Positions 18,310 through 27,504 are shown, counted from the stretch's first letter. The stretch is 64,000 bases of DNA from Rhodanobacter sp. 7MK24 (GCF_014842995.1 NZ_JACYXL010000003.1:310001-374000); one strand, 5' to 3'. Made by a program: numbers and translations. The notes: generated by a model not told the origin, from the letters alone.

Positions 18310-19254
18310 TCAAGGCGAACCGAAGCCGCCCTCCACGCCCTTGCTGGCGTAGGCCACCGCATCGTGCGGATGCAGGCTTTCCTGATGCTCCACGCGCACA
18401 TGGAAATCGGCAAGGCGGGCGTCCGCATCGAGTGCCTGCTGTATGCGTCTCGCCGCATCCTCGCAGAACATCAGGTTGCCGCCATTGGCGAGCGCGAAGG
18501 CCTGTTCGTCTTCGCGCTTCACCGCCGTCTGTACCGGCGTGCCCAGGGCCTGCTCCACGCGGTCGAGCGTGGCCAGGAGGTCGAACGGCACGCCTTCCTT
18601 CAACCGCACCAGCAGGCGCGCCGCGCTGCGCTGCGCATGCGGCGTGGCGACGATGCCGCGCTCGCTGCCCAGCCACGCCAGCACGGCAGCATGATCGACT
18701 GGCGTGGCCGCGTCGAAGTCGCGCGCGAACTGCTCTTGTATCAGCTGGCGCGACAGCGCCGCGGAAGCCGGGCACGTGGAGGAGTAGACCACCTCGGTGC
18801 CCAATTCCAGTCGGAAACCCTCCGGCCCCAAGCTCGCTTCGACCGACACCGGATAGCTGCGCCAGCCGCTGTGTGCGCTGCGCAAGGCGTTTCGGCGCAC
18901 CAGCGCGTCGAAGCGGATGCTGAGGCGCGCGTGGTCGGACAGCCCACCATGCGATTCGAGGAAGGCGTGCAGCAGGCTTTCCAGCATCGCCGCGCTGAGC
19001 GGCTGCGTGCCCAGGTGGTGATCGACCAACAGGTACAACCGCGACATGTGGATGCCACGCTTGTCGGGTTGCACAAGGTTGACGAAGGCGCCGACCTGCG
19101 CGCTGGCGCGCTGCACCTCGCCGTCGCCCGCATCGAACCGCACCGGCACCTCGATGCCGTCCATGCCCACCCAGTCCAGCGCCCCACGCAGATGCGGCTG
19201 CGCCTGTGTGGCGACGTCGGGCATCAGGCGGATAGTGTTCTCGTGGCTATGCAT
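18310..19254 (-). CDS. folE2: GTP cyclohydrolase IB (FolE2)
   Basis: Converts GTP to 7,8-dihydroneopterin triphosphate, the first step of folate and queuosine synthesis. The 314-residue type IB enzyme has the metal-binding cysteine in VVYSSTCPASAALSRQL (residues about 153-169), GIHMSRLYLL near 67-76 and CEDAARRIQ near 273. It differs from zinc-dependent FolE by tolerating other metals. ATG at 19254 is chosen because the long upstream extension lies in the shadow of the next gene. It is probably a single-gene unit; yidD converges on it from the other side. Confidence 0.94.
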   Translation of the reverse strand: MHSHENTIRLMPDVATQAQPHLRGALDWVGMDGIEVPVRFDAGDGEVQRASAQVGAFVNLVQPDKRGIHMSRLYLLVDHHLGTQPLSAAMLESLLHAFLESHGGLSDHARLSIRFDALVRRNALRSAHSGWRSYPVSVEASLGPEGFRLELGTEVVYSSTCPASAALSRQLIQEQFARDFDAATPVDHAAVLAWLGSERGIVATPHAQRSAARLLVRLKEGVPFDLLATLDRVEQALGTPVQTAVKREDEQAFALANGGNLMFCEDAARRIQQALDADARLADFHVRVEHQESLHPHDAVAYASKGVEGGFGSP

Positions 19255-19333
19255 GAGCGTACTCGTGGCGCGGAGTCGTCTATTTTGGGCCGGTCTGGCG
19301 CATTGCAACAGACAACGGCGGGAAACGCTGCGT

Positions 19334-20188
19334 TCAGTCGGCCGCCGCTGTCCGCCAGCGACGTGCCGCCCGCCACGCGGCGAAGGTGGTGCCGAAGTTG
19401 CCCCGCCCGCCCTGTTGCAGCGCGGCCAGTGGATCGTCCGCTCCGCGCGCACGGCCCAGCAAGCGTTCGGCTTCACGCGACTCCAGTGCGCGGAACACGC
19501 TGAGCGTCCCGGATAGCCGCCCTGCCTCGCGCCAGCTCGATTGCAGGTCGGCCAATTGCGCCCTGATCGCCTCGTCGCGCGCTTCGCTGCGCCGCCGCAA
19601 GGCGTCGCGGGCAAGGCCGTAGCGGGCCAGCCGCGCCATTGGCAACGGCAGGCGGTCACGCTCGGCATCGTCCTCCAACCGACGCAACACATGTAGCAGG
19701 TGACTGAGCGTGGCCACGCGCGCGGCGCGTTCCGACGCCGCCCCGTTGCCATACCACCATGCGGTTTCCAATTCGGCCAGCGCGCCGTGCAATGAACTGG
19801 CGGCGGCGATCTGGGCGGGAAAATCCGCCGCCGTGCCCTCTTCCAGTTGCGCCATGGCGGCGAGCACGGGGGCCATCCAGAGTTCGGTGGCGATCGCATG
19901 GGCGCGCTCGTCGTCGAACAGCACCTGGGTCAGGGGGTGGCGACCGCCGCTGGCGCCGGCTCCTGACAATTCCTCGGCCCACCAGTTGAGCTTGCCCAAG
20001 GCCACGTGCGGTTCGCGGATACCGTAGGCCGCAGAGAGCAGTTCCTGCTCAAGCGCAGCCAGCGCAATGTGTCCGGAGTATTTCCCCGGATCGACGAAGA
20101 CCAGGGCCATGCGCTGCGCCGGCTGCACTGCCAGCCATTTGTCGACGTAACTTTGCAACGCTCCGTGCGAGACCACCGGTTCGCTCAC
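19334..20188 (-). CDS. squalene/phytoene synthase-like protein with lost first Asp motif
   Basis: A 284-residue protein of the squalene/phytoene synthase fold: KLNWWAEELSG (residues about 58-68), RHPLTQVLFDD and LSHLLHVLRRLEDDAERDRLPLPM (about 160-183). Active prenyl-condensing enzymes carry two DxxxD motifs; the first is replaced here by a segment without paired Asp (EQELLSAAYGIREPHVAL) and the second is degenerate. Catalytic activity is therefore doubtful. GTG at 20188 overlaps the stop of the phosphatase gene (GTGA), and the gene ends the ubiG operon. Confidence 0.75.
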   Translation of the reverse strand: MSEPVVSHGALQSYVDKWLAVQPAQRMALVFVDPGKYSGHIALAALEQELLSAAYGIREPHVALGKLNWWAEELSGAGASGGRHPLTQVLFDDERAHAIATELWMAPVLAAMAQLEEGTAADFPAQIAAASSLHGALAELETAWWYGNGAASERAARVATLSHLLHVLRRLEDDAERDRLPLPMARLARYGLARDALRRRSEARDEAIRAQLADLQSSWREAGRLSGTLSVFRALESREAERLLGRARGADDPLAALQQGGRGNFGTTFAAWRAARRWRTAAAD

Positions 20189-20859
20189 GCGGCCACCTGC
20201 AATCCCAGCAGGGACGCCAGCTGATACGGATCGTCGACCACCACGTCGGCGCCCCAATGATCCGGGTCGCCGCCATCCAGGTAGCCCCATCGCACGGCTA
20301 CCGTGTACAGCCCGGCCGCTCGTCCGGCTTCGACATCGCGCGCGTCGTCGCCGACAAACACGCAACGCGCGGGCGCCACGCTAGCTCGCGCGCAGGCCAG
20401 CAGCACCGGTGCGGGATCGGGCTTCTTCACCGGCAAGGTATCGCCGCAAACCACCGCGCTGGCACGCAGGTCCCAATCCATGCGCGCGATCAGTTCTTCG
20501 GTGAGGAAGCCAGGCTTGTTGGTGACGATGCCCCAGCGCTGTCCGCGCGACTCGATGTTTTCCAGCAGCGAGGCGATGCCCTCGAATGGCCGCGTATGCA
20601 TGGCTAGCATGCCCTGGTATAGCTCGAGGTAGCGCGGCATGCGCGCCAGCAGAACCTCGTCGCCTTCGTCGAAGGCACAACGCAGGATCGCACGGCTGCC
20701 GCGCGAAACCACATTGCGCACCGCGGCGTATTCCGGCGCGGGTGCGCCGACTTCCGCGCAATAGGCCACGAGCGCGGCATGCAGGTCGGGAGCGCTGTCG
20801 AGCAGGGTGCCGTCGAGGTCGAACAGCACGCCTTCGATGTCCGCAGGCGGGGCCTTCAC
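20185..20859 (-). CDS. mupP: HAD phosphatase, MupP/Gph type
   Basis: A 224-residue HAD hydrolase: motif I FDLDGTLLDS (residues about 12-21), motif II in IVTNKPGF, motif III lysine in LPVKKPDP, motif IV FVGDDARDVEAG. Sequence alone allows phosphoglycolate phosphatase (Gph) or N-acetylmuramate 6-phosphate phosphatase (MupP). Position directly after ubiG and next to mtaD copies the Pseudomonas mtaD-ubiG-mupP order and favours MupP, which recycles peptidoglycan sugar. GTG at 20859 overlaps the ubiG stop (GTGA). Confidence 0.85.
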   Translation of the reverse strand: MKAPPADIEGVLFDLDGTLLDSAPDLHAALVAYCAEVGAPAPEYAAVRNVVSRGSRAILRCAFDEGDEVLLARMPRYLELYQGMLAMHTRPFEGIASLLENIESRGQRWGIVTNKPGFLTEELIARMDWDLRASAVVCGDTLPVKKPDPAPVLLACARASVAPARCVFVGDDARDVEAGRAAGLYTVAVRWGYLDGGDPDHWGADVVVDDPYQLASLLGLQVAA

Positions 20860-21572
20860 GCCGGCTTCCTCGCGCAAAGGATGTAGTTCACCGCGGTGAT
20901 GCGGCTGAGCCATGCCTTCCGGCTGAGCGGGTTGTAGCCCAGGCCGCTGACGTCCTCCAGCTCCAGCCCTTCCGTGCGCAGCAGGCGCGCCAGCTCGGAG
21001 GGCTTCAGGAACTGCGCGTAGTGATGCGTGCCACGCGGCAGCAGGCGCATCAGGTACTCCGCACCGAGGATGGCCGCACCGAATGCGGCCGGCGTGCGGT
21101 TGAGCGTCGACAGGAATACGCGCCCGCCGGGCTTGAGCATGGCTGCGAGGTCGCGCACCAGAGCGGCGGGATCGGGCACGTGCTCGATCAACTCTAGGCA
21201 ACACACGGCGTCGAACGTCTCCGGCTCAGTAGCGGCCAGTTCGGCCGACGACTGTTTGCGGTAGTCCACCTTGAGGCCGGATTCGTGCAGGTGCAGGCGC
21301 GCGATCTCGATCACCTTGAGGCCCATGTCGATGCCGGTGACCTGTGCGCCAGCACGCGCCAGCGCCTCGCTGAGCAGGCCGCCGCCACAACCCACGTCGG
21401 CGATCTTCGCGCCGCGCAGGTTCACGCGCGCAGCGACGTAATCGGCGCGCACGGGGTTGAGATCATGCAGCGGGCGCGACTCGCCGTCGAGATCCCACCA
21501 GCGCGCGGCCAGTTGGTCGAAGCGGGCGATCTCGGCGTGGCTGACGTTGCTTGCGGTCATGACGGTACTCAT
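20856..21572 (-). CDS. ubiG: ubiquinone biosynthesis O-methyltransferase
   Basis: SAM-dependent enzyme performing both O-methylations of ubiquinone synthesis. The 238 residues have the SAM-binding motif IADVGCGGGLLSEALA (about 57-72), a later CLELIEHVPDP segment, and the UbiG-typical start with FDQLAARWWDLDGESRPLHDL. An alternative ATG at 21560 (four codons later) is possible. It heads the operon with mupP and the synthase-like gene. Confidence 0.95.
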   Translation of the reverse strand: MSTVMTASNVSHAEIARFDQLAARWWDLDGESRPLHDLNPVRADYVAARVNLRGAKIADVGCGGGLLSEALARAGAQVTGIDMGLKVIEIARLHLHESGLKVDYRKQSSAELAATEPETFDAVCCLELIEHVPDPAALVRDLAAMLKPGGRVFLSTLNRTPAAFGAAILGAEYLMRLLPRGTHHYAQFLKPSELARLLRTEGLELEDVSGLGYNPLSRKAWLSRITAVNYILCARKPA

Positions 21573-21647
21573 CGCATGAGTTTATTGAAAAGTGTGCCCA
21601 TGGACGGTCGCGTCGTTGATCTGCATGTCATGGATGGGCGCAAGAGC

Positions 21648-21902
21648 TTAAGCAGCATGCCATTCATGCAACGTGATGTCCCAGCCTCCACTGGCGTAGG
21701 CCGGATCGCCATGGGCTATCGCGCATGCTTCGTCCAGCGACTCTGCGCGCAATAGGTAGGCGCCGCCGCTCTTGTCGCCGAACGGGCCCGACAACTCGTT
21801 GCGCCCCTGCGCGCGCAAGGTCTCGAGAAACTCGCGATGCAACGGGACGATTGCCGGATCGCACTGCGGGCGACGCATGAGTAGGACGAGATAACGGTGC
21901 AT
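21648..21902 (-). CDS. YciI-like protein
   Basis: An 84-residue YciI-family protein: N-terminal strand YLVLLMRRP, then HREFLETLRAQGRNELSGPF and a C-terminal GGWDITLHEWHAA. Conserved His and Asp residues of the fold are present. Family members are small dimeric proteins of uncertain enzymatic role. ATG at 21902 is chosen; the longer frame upstream has no support. It lies between mtaD and ubiG on the same strand. Confidence 0.85.
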   Translation of the reverse strand: MHRYLVLLMRRPQCDPAIVPLHREFLETLRAQGRNELSGPFGDKSGGAYLLRAESLDEACAIAHGDPAYASGGWDITLHEWHAA

Positions 21903-21974
21903 GATAGGTGCCTGTTGAAAAGCGCAGCCAAGAACGGCGCCTCTTGAGCCTAAAACTCGGAGACGCATGCAAGC

Positions 21975-23306
21975 TCAATGCGTCGCGATGCGTTCGCGCC
22001 AGGCGCGGGTACGGGCAAGGATGGCATCGACGTCCATGCCTACCAGCTCTCGCGCGGCCAGTTTGCGGCGACCGGCAATCCACACGTCGCTGACCTGGTG
22101 GCGCCCCGTGGCATAGGCCAGTTGCGAGGCCACGTGATACAGCGGCTGGGTTTCCAGGTCCGACAACCGCACCGCGGCAAGGTCGGCTTGCTTGCCCGGC
22201 TCGATCGAACCGATCTTCGCGTCGAGTCCCATCGCCTTCGCGCTGCCCAACGTGGCCGCGCGCAGTGCGCTGGCGGCATCCAGGGCCGCGGCGTCCTGTG
22301 CCACTGCCTTGGCCAGCAACGCGGCAGTACGCAGTTCGCCAAACATGTCGAGGTCGTTGTTCGAGGCGCAGCCGTCCGTACCTATGGCGAGGTTCACGCC
22401 AGCCTTGTGCAGCTTCTCTGCCGGACAGAAGCCGGAAGCGAGCTTGAGGTTGGACTCCGGGCAATGCACCACCGATACTCCGGCCTCGGCGCAGGCAACG
22501 ATCTCGCCGTCAGTGAGCTGGGTCATGTGCACGGCGATCAGGCGGTCGTTGACCAGGCCCAGCTTCTGCAGGCGCTGGAACGGACGCAGGCCGCTTTTCT
22601 GCTTCTCTTCCTCGACCTCGTGCGCGGTCTCGTGCAGGTGCAGGTGCACCGGAATGTCGAGCTGGTCGGCCAGCACGCGGATGCGCGCGAAGCTCTCGTC
22701 GGAGACGGTATACGGCGCGTGCGGCGCGAACGCGGTGGATACCAGCGCATCGCCGCGGAAGCTGTCATGCACTTCGCTGGCGCGTTCGAAGTATTCGTCC
22801 TGCGACTTCGCCCATGCGGTTGGGAATTCGATCACCGGCAGGCCCACCACCGCGCGGAAGCCAAGCTTGCGGTAGGTGGCGCCGATGGCGTCGGGAAAGA
22901 AGTAATTCTCGTTGGCGCAAGTGGTGCCGCCGCGCAGCATCTCGGCCACCGCCAACTCCACGCCGTCGCGCACGAATTCAGGGCCGATCACCTTGGCCTC
23001 GGCCGGCCAGATGTGCTGCTGCAGCCAGACCATCAGCGGCAGGTCGTCGGCCAGTCCGCGCAGCAGGGTCATCGGGTTGTGCGTGTGGGCGTTCACCAGA
23101 CCGGGGATCAGCGCATGCTCCTGCAACCGCACGGTTTCGCGCGGAGCGTAGGCGGCGCGCGCCTCGGCGATGGGCAGCAGGGCCACGATGCGGTCGCCGT
23201 CGACCGCCACCGCGTGGTCTTCCAGCGCAACGCCATGCGGCTGGACGGGGACGATCCAGCGGGCTTCGATGAGGAGGTCGACAGGTTGGGGCTGCGTGTC
23301 GCTCAT
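21975..23306 (-). CDS. mtaD: 5'-methylthioadenosine/S-adenosylhomocysteine deaminase
   Basis: A 443-residue amidohydrolase of the TRZ/ATZ type. Metal ligands are the HxH of LVNAHTHNPMTLLRG (residues about 70-84), HLHLHETAHE (about 217-226), the later AVHMTQLT and the Asp in IGTDGCASNND. It deaminates methylthioadenosine or S-adenosylhomocysteine. ATG at 23306 has GGAG at a good distance; a TTG start 15 nt upstream is less likely. The neighbourhood mtaD-ubiG-mupP is as in Pseudomonas. Confidence 0.9.
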   Translation of the reverse strand: MSDTQPQPVDLLIEARWIVPVQPHGVALEDHAVAVDGDRIVALLPIAEARAAYAPRETVRLQEHALIPGLVNAHTHNPMTLLRGLADDLPLMVWLQQHIWPAEAKVIGPEFVRDGVELAVAEMLRGGTTCANENYFFPDAIGATYRKLGFRAVVGLPVIEFPTAWAKSQDEYFERASEVHDSFRGDALVSTAFAPHAPYTVSDESFARIRVLADQLDIPVHLHLHETAHEVEEEKQKSGLRPFQRLQKLGLVNDRLIAVHMTQLTDGEIVACAEAGVSVVHCPESNLKLASGFCPAEKLHKAGVNLAIGTDGCASNNDLDMFGELRTAALLAKAVAQDAAALDAASALRAATLGSAKAMGLDAKIGSIEPGKQADLAAVRLSDLETQPLYHVASQLAYATGRHQVSDVWIAGRRKLAARELVGMDVDAILARTRAWRERIATH

Positions 23307-23367
23307 GAAAAACTCCATCAAGCGGATAAGCGAAGGGCGGCCAACCTTGCGGCGCCGCCCCTTGGCT

Positions 23368-23476
23368 CGTCATTCCGGCGCAGGCCGGGACCCAGTCCAG
23401 TATTCATGCGAAGCACATCAGTAACGAACGCTGCGCGCAGGTACTTCACTGGATCCCGGCCTACGCCGGGATGACG
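23368..23476. repeat. dispersed inverted-repeat element (REP/MITE-like)
   Basis: Two oppositely oriented arms, CGTCATTCCGGCGCAGGCCG (23368-23387, continuing GGACCCAGT) and CACTGGATCCCGGCCTACGC (continuing CGGGATGACG, to 23476), frame about 50 nt. This arm type is known as a widely dispersed repeat in Xanthomonadales and other Proteobacteria. Only one copy is seen in this window. Confidence 0.75.
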
Positions 23477-23512
23477 CAACGGCCCGCGCGCCTGCGCGCG
23501 GGCCGTTGCGTC
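23473..23512. terminator. 18-bp perfect hairpin overlapping the efp stop codon
   Basis: gacgcaacggcccgcgcg (23473-23490), loop CCTG, and its exact complement (23495-23512). Two bases of the efp stop codon are in the stem. There is no T-run after it on the minus strand, so it may be a processing or stabilising stem more than a classical terminator. It abuts the dispersed repeat. Confidence 0.6.
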
Positions 23513-24080
23513 ACTTGCCGACGCGGCTGACGTATTCGCCGGTGCGGGTGTCGACCTTGACGACTTCGTCCTGACCAACGAACAGGGGCACACGCACCAC
23601 GGCGCCGGTTTCCAGCGTGGCCGGCTTGCCGCCGCCGCCGGAGGTGTCGCCACGCACGCCGGGGTCGGTCTCGGTGATCTTCAGCTCGACGAAGTTCGGC
23701 GCCTGTACCGCGATGATCTCGCCGTTGAACAGGGTGACCACGCACTCTTCCTCGCCCTTCAGCCACTTCGCGGTGTCGCCGATACCTGCCTTGGAGGCCT
23801 GGTGCTGTTCGAAGCTCTCCTGGTGCATGAAGTGCCAGAACTCGCCGTCGGAGTACAGGTACTGCATGTCGGTGTCGGTGACGTCGGCGACTTCGAAGCT
23901 GTCGCTGGATTTCATCGTCTGCTCGGTGGTGCGGCCGGTCTTCAGGTTGCGGATGAAGATGCGGGTGAACGCCTGGCCCTTGCCGGGCTTGATGAACTCG
24001 GCTTCGGTGATGATCCAAGGATCGTTGTTGTGAAGGATCTTCATGCCCTTCTTGACGTCGTTGAGACCAGCGGTGGCCAT
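23511..24080 (-). CDS. efp: translation elongation factor P
   Basis: Relieves ribosome stalling at polyproline. The 189-residue three-domain protein has the modified-lysine loop [10 protein letters not shown] with K34, the residue lysylated by EpmA/EpmB in relatives, and ends in domains II-III ([31 protein letters not shown] region). ATG at 24080 has TGGAG upstream; the longer frame is not supported. It is divergent from epmB, whose product makes beta-lysine for K34. Confidence 0.97.
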   Translation of the reverse strand: MATAGLNDVKKGMKILHNNDPWIITEAEFIKPGKGQAFTRIFIRNLKTGRTTEQTMKSSDSFEVADVTDTDMQYLYSDGEFWHFMHQESFEQHQASKAGIGDTAKWLKGEEECVVTLFNGEIIAVQAPNFVELKITETDPGVRGDTSGGGGKPATLETGAVVRVPLFVGQDEVVKVDTRTGEYVSRVGK

Positions 24081-24188
24081 GCGATGAACTCCAAAGGTGA
24101 ATGGGTCGGGGCCCGAACGCCCCTCGTGCCGCAACGGCGGCTAAAATGGGCGATTCGAGGGTCCGGTACGGCCCGGACAAGGCCATAC

Positions 24189-25211
24189 ATGATAACCGCA
24201 AGCCCCGGCGCACGCATTACACAGGCCGCCGCCACGCCAGCCGGCGACTGGCGGCAGGTGTGGCGCGAGGCCGTCACCGACGCCGCCGAACTGCTCGCCC
24301 TGGTGGGCCTGTCGCCGCTTGCTGTGCGGCTGCCACCCGCGGATGCCGGCTTCGCCCTGCGCGTGCCGCGCGGCTTCGTGGCTCGCATGCGCCATGGCGA
24401 TGCGCGCGATCCGCTGCTGCTGCAGGTCTTGCCGCAACTGGCCGAATTGGACGAGGTGCCCGGCTTCGTCGCCGACGCAGTGGGCGACCTCGCCGCCCGC
24501 GAGGCGCAGGGCGTGCTGCACAAGTACCACGGGCGCGCGCTGCTGATCGCCAGCGGCAGTTGCGCGATCAATTGCCGTTACTGTTTCCGCAGGCACTTTC
24601 CCTACGGCGAGGAGATGGCTGCCGCCGGCCAGTGGCGCAAGGCGCTGGAACACGTGCGGCAGGACGCCAGCATCCGGGAACTGATCCTCTCCGGTGGCGA
24701 TCCGCTGGCGCTGTCCACCGCCAAGCTGGAAGAGCTTTCGCGCGGACTGGCCGATATCCCGCACGTCACCCGCCTGCGCATCCACACCCGGCTGCCGGTG
24801 GTGCTGCCCGAACGCATCGACGAGACCTTCACGAGCTGGCTCGCTACGCTGCCGCTGCAGAAAGTGGTGGTACTGCACGCAAACCACGCCAACGAATTCG
24901 ACGCCAACGTGGATGCCGCCTGCGCCCGTCTGCGCGACGCCGGGGCCACCTTGCTCAACCAGTCGGTGCTGTTGCGCGGGGTGAACGATGATGCCGACAC
25001 GCTGGCCGCGCTGTCCGAGCGCCTCTTTGCCGCCGGCGCGCTGCCGTATTACCTGCACCAGCTCGACCGCGTCCAGGGAGCCGCGCACTTCGAGGTCGAC
25101 GACGCCCGCGCGCTGGCGTTGCTCGATACGTTGCGCGCGCGCCTGCCCGGTTACCTCGTGCCGAAACTGGTGCGCGAGGTGGGTGGCGACCCCTCGAAGC
25201 GTCCCCTGTAA
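24189..25211 (+). CDS. epmB: EF-P (R)-beta-lysine pathway lysine 2,3-aminomutase
   Basis: A 340-residue radical SAM enzyme of the KamA/EpmB family, which converts lysine to (R)-beta-lysine for EF-P modification. The [4Fe-4S] motif CAINCRYCFRRHFPY (CxxxCxxC) lies near residue 119. GGDPLAL and the PLP-lysine region near the C-terminus (GYLVPKLVREVGGDPSKRP) are also visible. The start is ATG at 24189; TAAAAT at 24142-24147 could be its -10. The ligase gene epmA is not in the window. Confidence 0.93.
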   Translation: MITASPGARITQAAATPAGDWRQVWREAVTDAAELLALVGLSPLAVRLPPADAGFALRVPRGFVARMRHGDARDPLLLQVLPQLAELDEVPGFVADAVGDLAAREAQGVLHKYHGRALLIASGSCAINCRYCFRRHFPYGEEMAAAGQWRKALEHVRQDASIRELILSGGDPLALSTAKLEELSRGLADIPHVTRLRIHTRLPVVLPERIDETFTSWLATLPLQKVVVLHANHANEFDANVDAACARLRDAGATLLNQSVLLRGVNDDADTLAALSERLFAAGALPYYLHQLDRVQGAAHFEVDDARALALLDTLRARLPGYLVPKLVREVGGDPSKRPL

Positions 25212-25343
25212 ACACCCGTTGCACCTTCGCCTGTTCAAATCTCGGCTGGCGGTTCCCGCGCCAATCCGTTACAACCGCCCTTGCGGATCGCCTCGCGGGG
25301 GACGCGAACAACCACCACCAGCTTTTCGCGACGCCGACAATCC

Positions 25344-27386
25344 ATGAAAAAAGATTTCGTCATCAAGATCCTCTTCATCGAACATTCGGTCGAGGATGCT
25401 GAACAAATCATCAGCCTGCTGCGCAATACCGGCATCGCGGTGCGTCCGGCGCGCGCCACTGCCGCCGATCAGGTGCAGGCCGCGCTGACCGAGCTGGAAC
25501 CGGATCTGGTGATGTTCGACCCCGGCAATGGCGCCATCACCCTGGTTGAGGTGATCCGCATGCTGGATGTGCAGGGTATCGACTATTCGGTGCTTGGCCT
25601 GGTCGGAACCCTGGACAACCAGCAAGTGGCCACCTTGTTCGAGCAGGGGGTGCATGGCATCGTCACGCGCGGCATGCCCGGCCAGTTGCTGGCCGTGGTC
25701 CGGCGCGAATTCGACGCCCTGCAGAACCGCCGCATGCTGCGTTTGCTGGAAGGCACGCAGCGCGAGCTGGAGCGCCGTTGCGACGCCTTGCTCGACTCGT
25801 CCCGCGATGCCATCACCTACGTGCACGAAGGCGTGCACGTGCGCGCCAACCAGGCCTACCTGGAAGCCTTCGGTCACGAAAGCTTCGACGACCTGCTCGG
25901 CATGCCCATCCTCGACATGATCGACGCCTCCAGCGTCGACGAATTCAAGAACCTGCTGCGCGGCCATACCCGTCAGGAGAAACTGGCGAACCAGGTCAGC
26001 CTGCGCGCACGCCGTGCAGATGGCAGCCCGTTCGACGCCACCGTGGAATTCGCCCCGGCCACCTTCGAGGGCGAGCCCTGCCTGCAGATCGTGTTCCGGC
26101 GCCAGACGATCGACCCGGCCATGCTGGAACAACTGCAGCGCGACCCGGTCACCGGCCTGTACAACCGCGCCCACATGCTGGAGTGCATCGACCATGCGGT
26201 GACCGATGCGGCCAAGGGCAAGAAGGGTCAGGCGCTGCTGCTGATCGAGCCGGACAACTGGGCAACGATGGTCGGCGGCATCGGGCTGGCCAAGGCCGAC
26301 GAGCTGCTGGCCAGCTTCTCCGACCGCGTACGCATCCTGCTGGGCACGAACGACACCGCCGGCATGCTGGCCGAACACACGCTGGGGGTGATCCTCGACT
26401 CGCGCTCGGACGAAGCCATCCGCGAATGGATCGCCAAGTTGCAGCAAAGCATCGCCGGCGCGATCTTCGATGCCGGCTCGCGCTCGATCACCGCCACCGC
26501 CAGCATCGGCGGCAGCCTGCTCGGCGAGAAGAACGCCAACACCGAATTGCTGCTCAACCAGGCCAGCCAGGCCCTGCGCACGGCGCAGAGCCTCGGCAGC
26601 AACCAGGCCGACTTGCACGACCCCTCCGCGCGCGAGAAGGCCGACGAGGAACGCGAGCGCTACTGGCTGGATCTGCTGCAGAAGGCGCTGGACGGCAAGG
26701 GCCTGATGCTCTACCACCAGCACACCATCAGTCTGCAGGATGCCGAGGGCGATTACTCGGAAATCCTGCTGCGCATGGATGGCCCGCAAGGCGAGGTGCT
26801 GCCGGGTTTCTTCATGCCGATCGCCGACAAGCACGGCCTCACCGGCGCCATCGACCGCTGGGTGCTGGACCAGGCCATCACCGCACTGCAACGACGCGAA
26901 GGCATGGGCCAGCAGACCACATTCTTCGTCAAGATCACCGCCGCTTCGCTGCAGGATCCCACCCTCCTCGTCTGGCTGGGTGAGCGCCTTGCACAAGCCG
27001 GGTTGAAGCGCGGCCGACTGGTGCTGGAGATGACCGAGAGCAAGGTGATGACCCTGCTGCGTCCCGCGCAGGAGTTCCTCGCCGGCTGGAAAAAACTGGG
27101 CGGCCGTTTCGCGCTGGAACAGTTCGGCTCGGGCCTCAACTCGTTCCAACTGCTCAGCCACATCGACGTGGACTACCTCAAGATCGACCGCAGCTACATG
27201 GCCGACCTGCCGAAGTCGCCTGACAACCAGAAAAAGGTCGCCGAGATCTGTCAGCAGGCGCGCGAACTGAAGAAGCAGACCATCGCCGAGTGGGTCGAAG
27301 ATGCCACCAGCACCTCGCTGCTGTTCGCCGCGGGCGTGGATTTCGTGCAAGGCAATTTCCTGCAGGTGCCGCAGCGGCTGGACTGA
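25344..27386 (+). CDS. fimX: FimX-like REC-PAS-GGDEF-EAL c-di-GMP effector
   Basis: A 680-residue four-domain protein: receiver-like (about 1-125), PAS (130-245), degenerate GGDEF (about 255-410) and degenerate EAL (about 430-680). The GGDEF signature is replaced in LAEHTLGVILDS. EAL is EIL (SEILLRM), the catalytic DDFG is EQFG, and the usual Asn of VNLS is lost (KITAAS). This is the profile of Pseudomonas and Xanthomonas FimX, which binds c-di-GMP without turnover and drives type IV pilus assembly. Enzyme activity is unlikely. ATG at 25344 is preferred over an upstream frame. Confidence 0.9.
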   Translation: MKKDFVIKILFIEHSVEDAEQIISLLRNTGIAVRPARATAADQVQAALTELEPDLVMFDPGNGAITLVEVIRMLDVQGIDYSVLGLVGTLDNQQVATLFEQGVHGIVTRGMPGQLLAVVRREFDALQNRRMLRLLEGTQRELERRCDALLDSSRDAITYVHEGVHVRANQAYLEAFGHESFDDLLGMPILDMIDASSVDEFKNLLRGHTRQEKLANQVSLRARRADGSPFDATVEFAPATFEGEPCLQIVFRRQTIDPAMLEQLQRDPVTGLYNRAHMLECIDHAVTDAAKGKKGQALLLIEPDNWATMVGGIGLAKADELLASFSDRVRILLGTNDTAGMLAEHTLGVILDSRSDEAIREWIAKLQQSIAGAIFDAGSRSITATASIGGSLLGEKNANTELLLNQASQALRTAQSLGSNQADLHDPSAREKADEERERYWLDLLQKALDGKGLMLYHQHTISLQDAEGDYSEILLRMDGPQGEVLPGFFMPIADKHGLTGAIDRWVLDQAITALQRREGMGQQTTFFVKITAASLQDPTLLVWLGERLAQAGLKRGRLVLEMTESKVMTLLRPAQEFLAGWKKLGGRFALEQFGSGLNSFQLLSHIDVDYLKIDRSYMADLPKSPDNQKKVAEICQQARELKKQTIAEWVEDATSTSLLFAAGVDFVQGNFLQVPQRLD

Positions 27387-27474
27387 ACCGCGACTGCCGA
27401 GGCATGCACCCAAGCGCATCCGGGTCTTGGCCCTGCTGCCCTGGCGCCGCTCCCGCGGCAACAGACGGGCAACA

Positions 27475-27504
27475 AAAAACCCGCGGAGCAATCCGCGGGT
27501 TTTT
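27475..27504. terminator. bidirectional terminator between fimX and rplS
   Basis: aaaaacccgcgga, loop gcaa, tccgcgggttttt: 13-bp symmetric stem with A and T runs, serving converging fimX and rplS. Confidence 0.9.
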
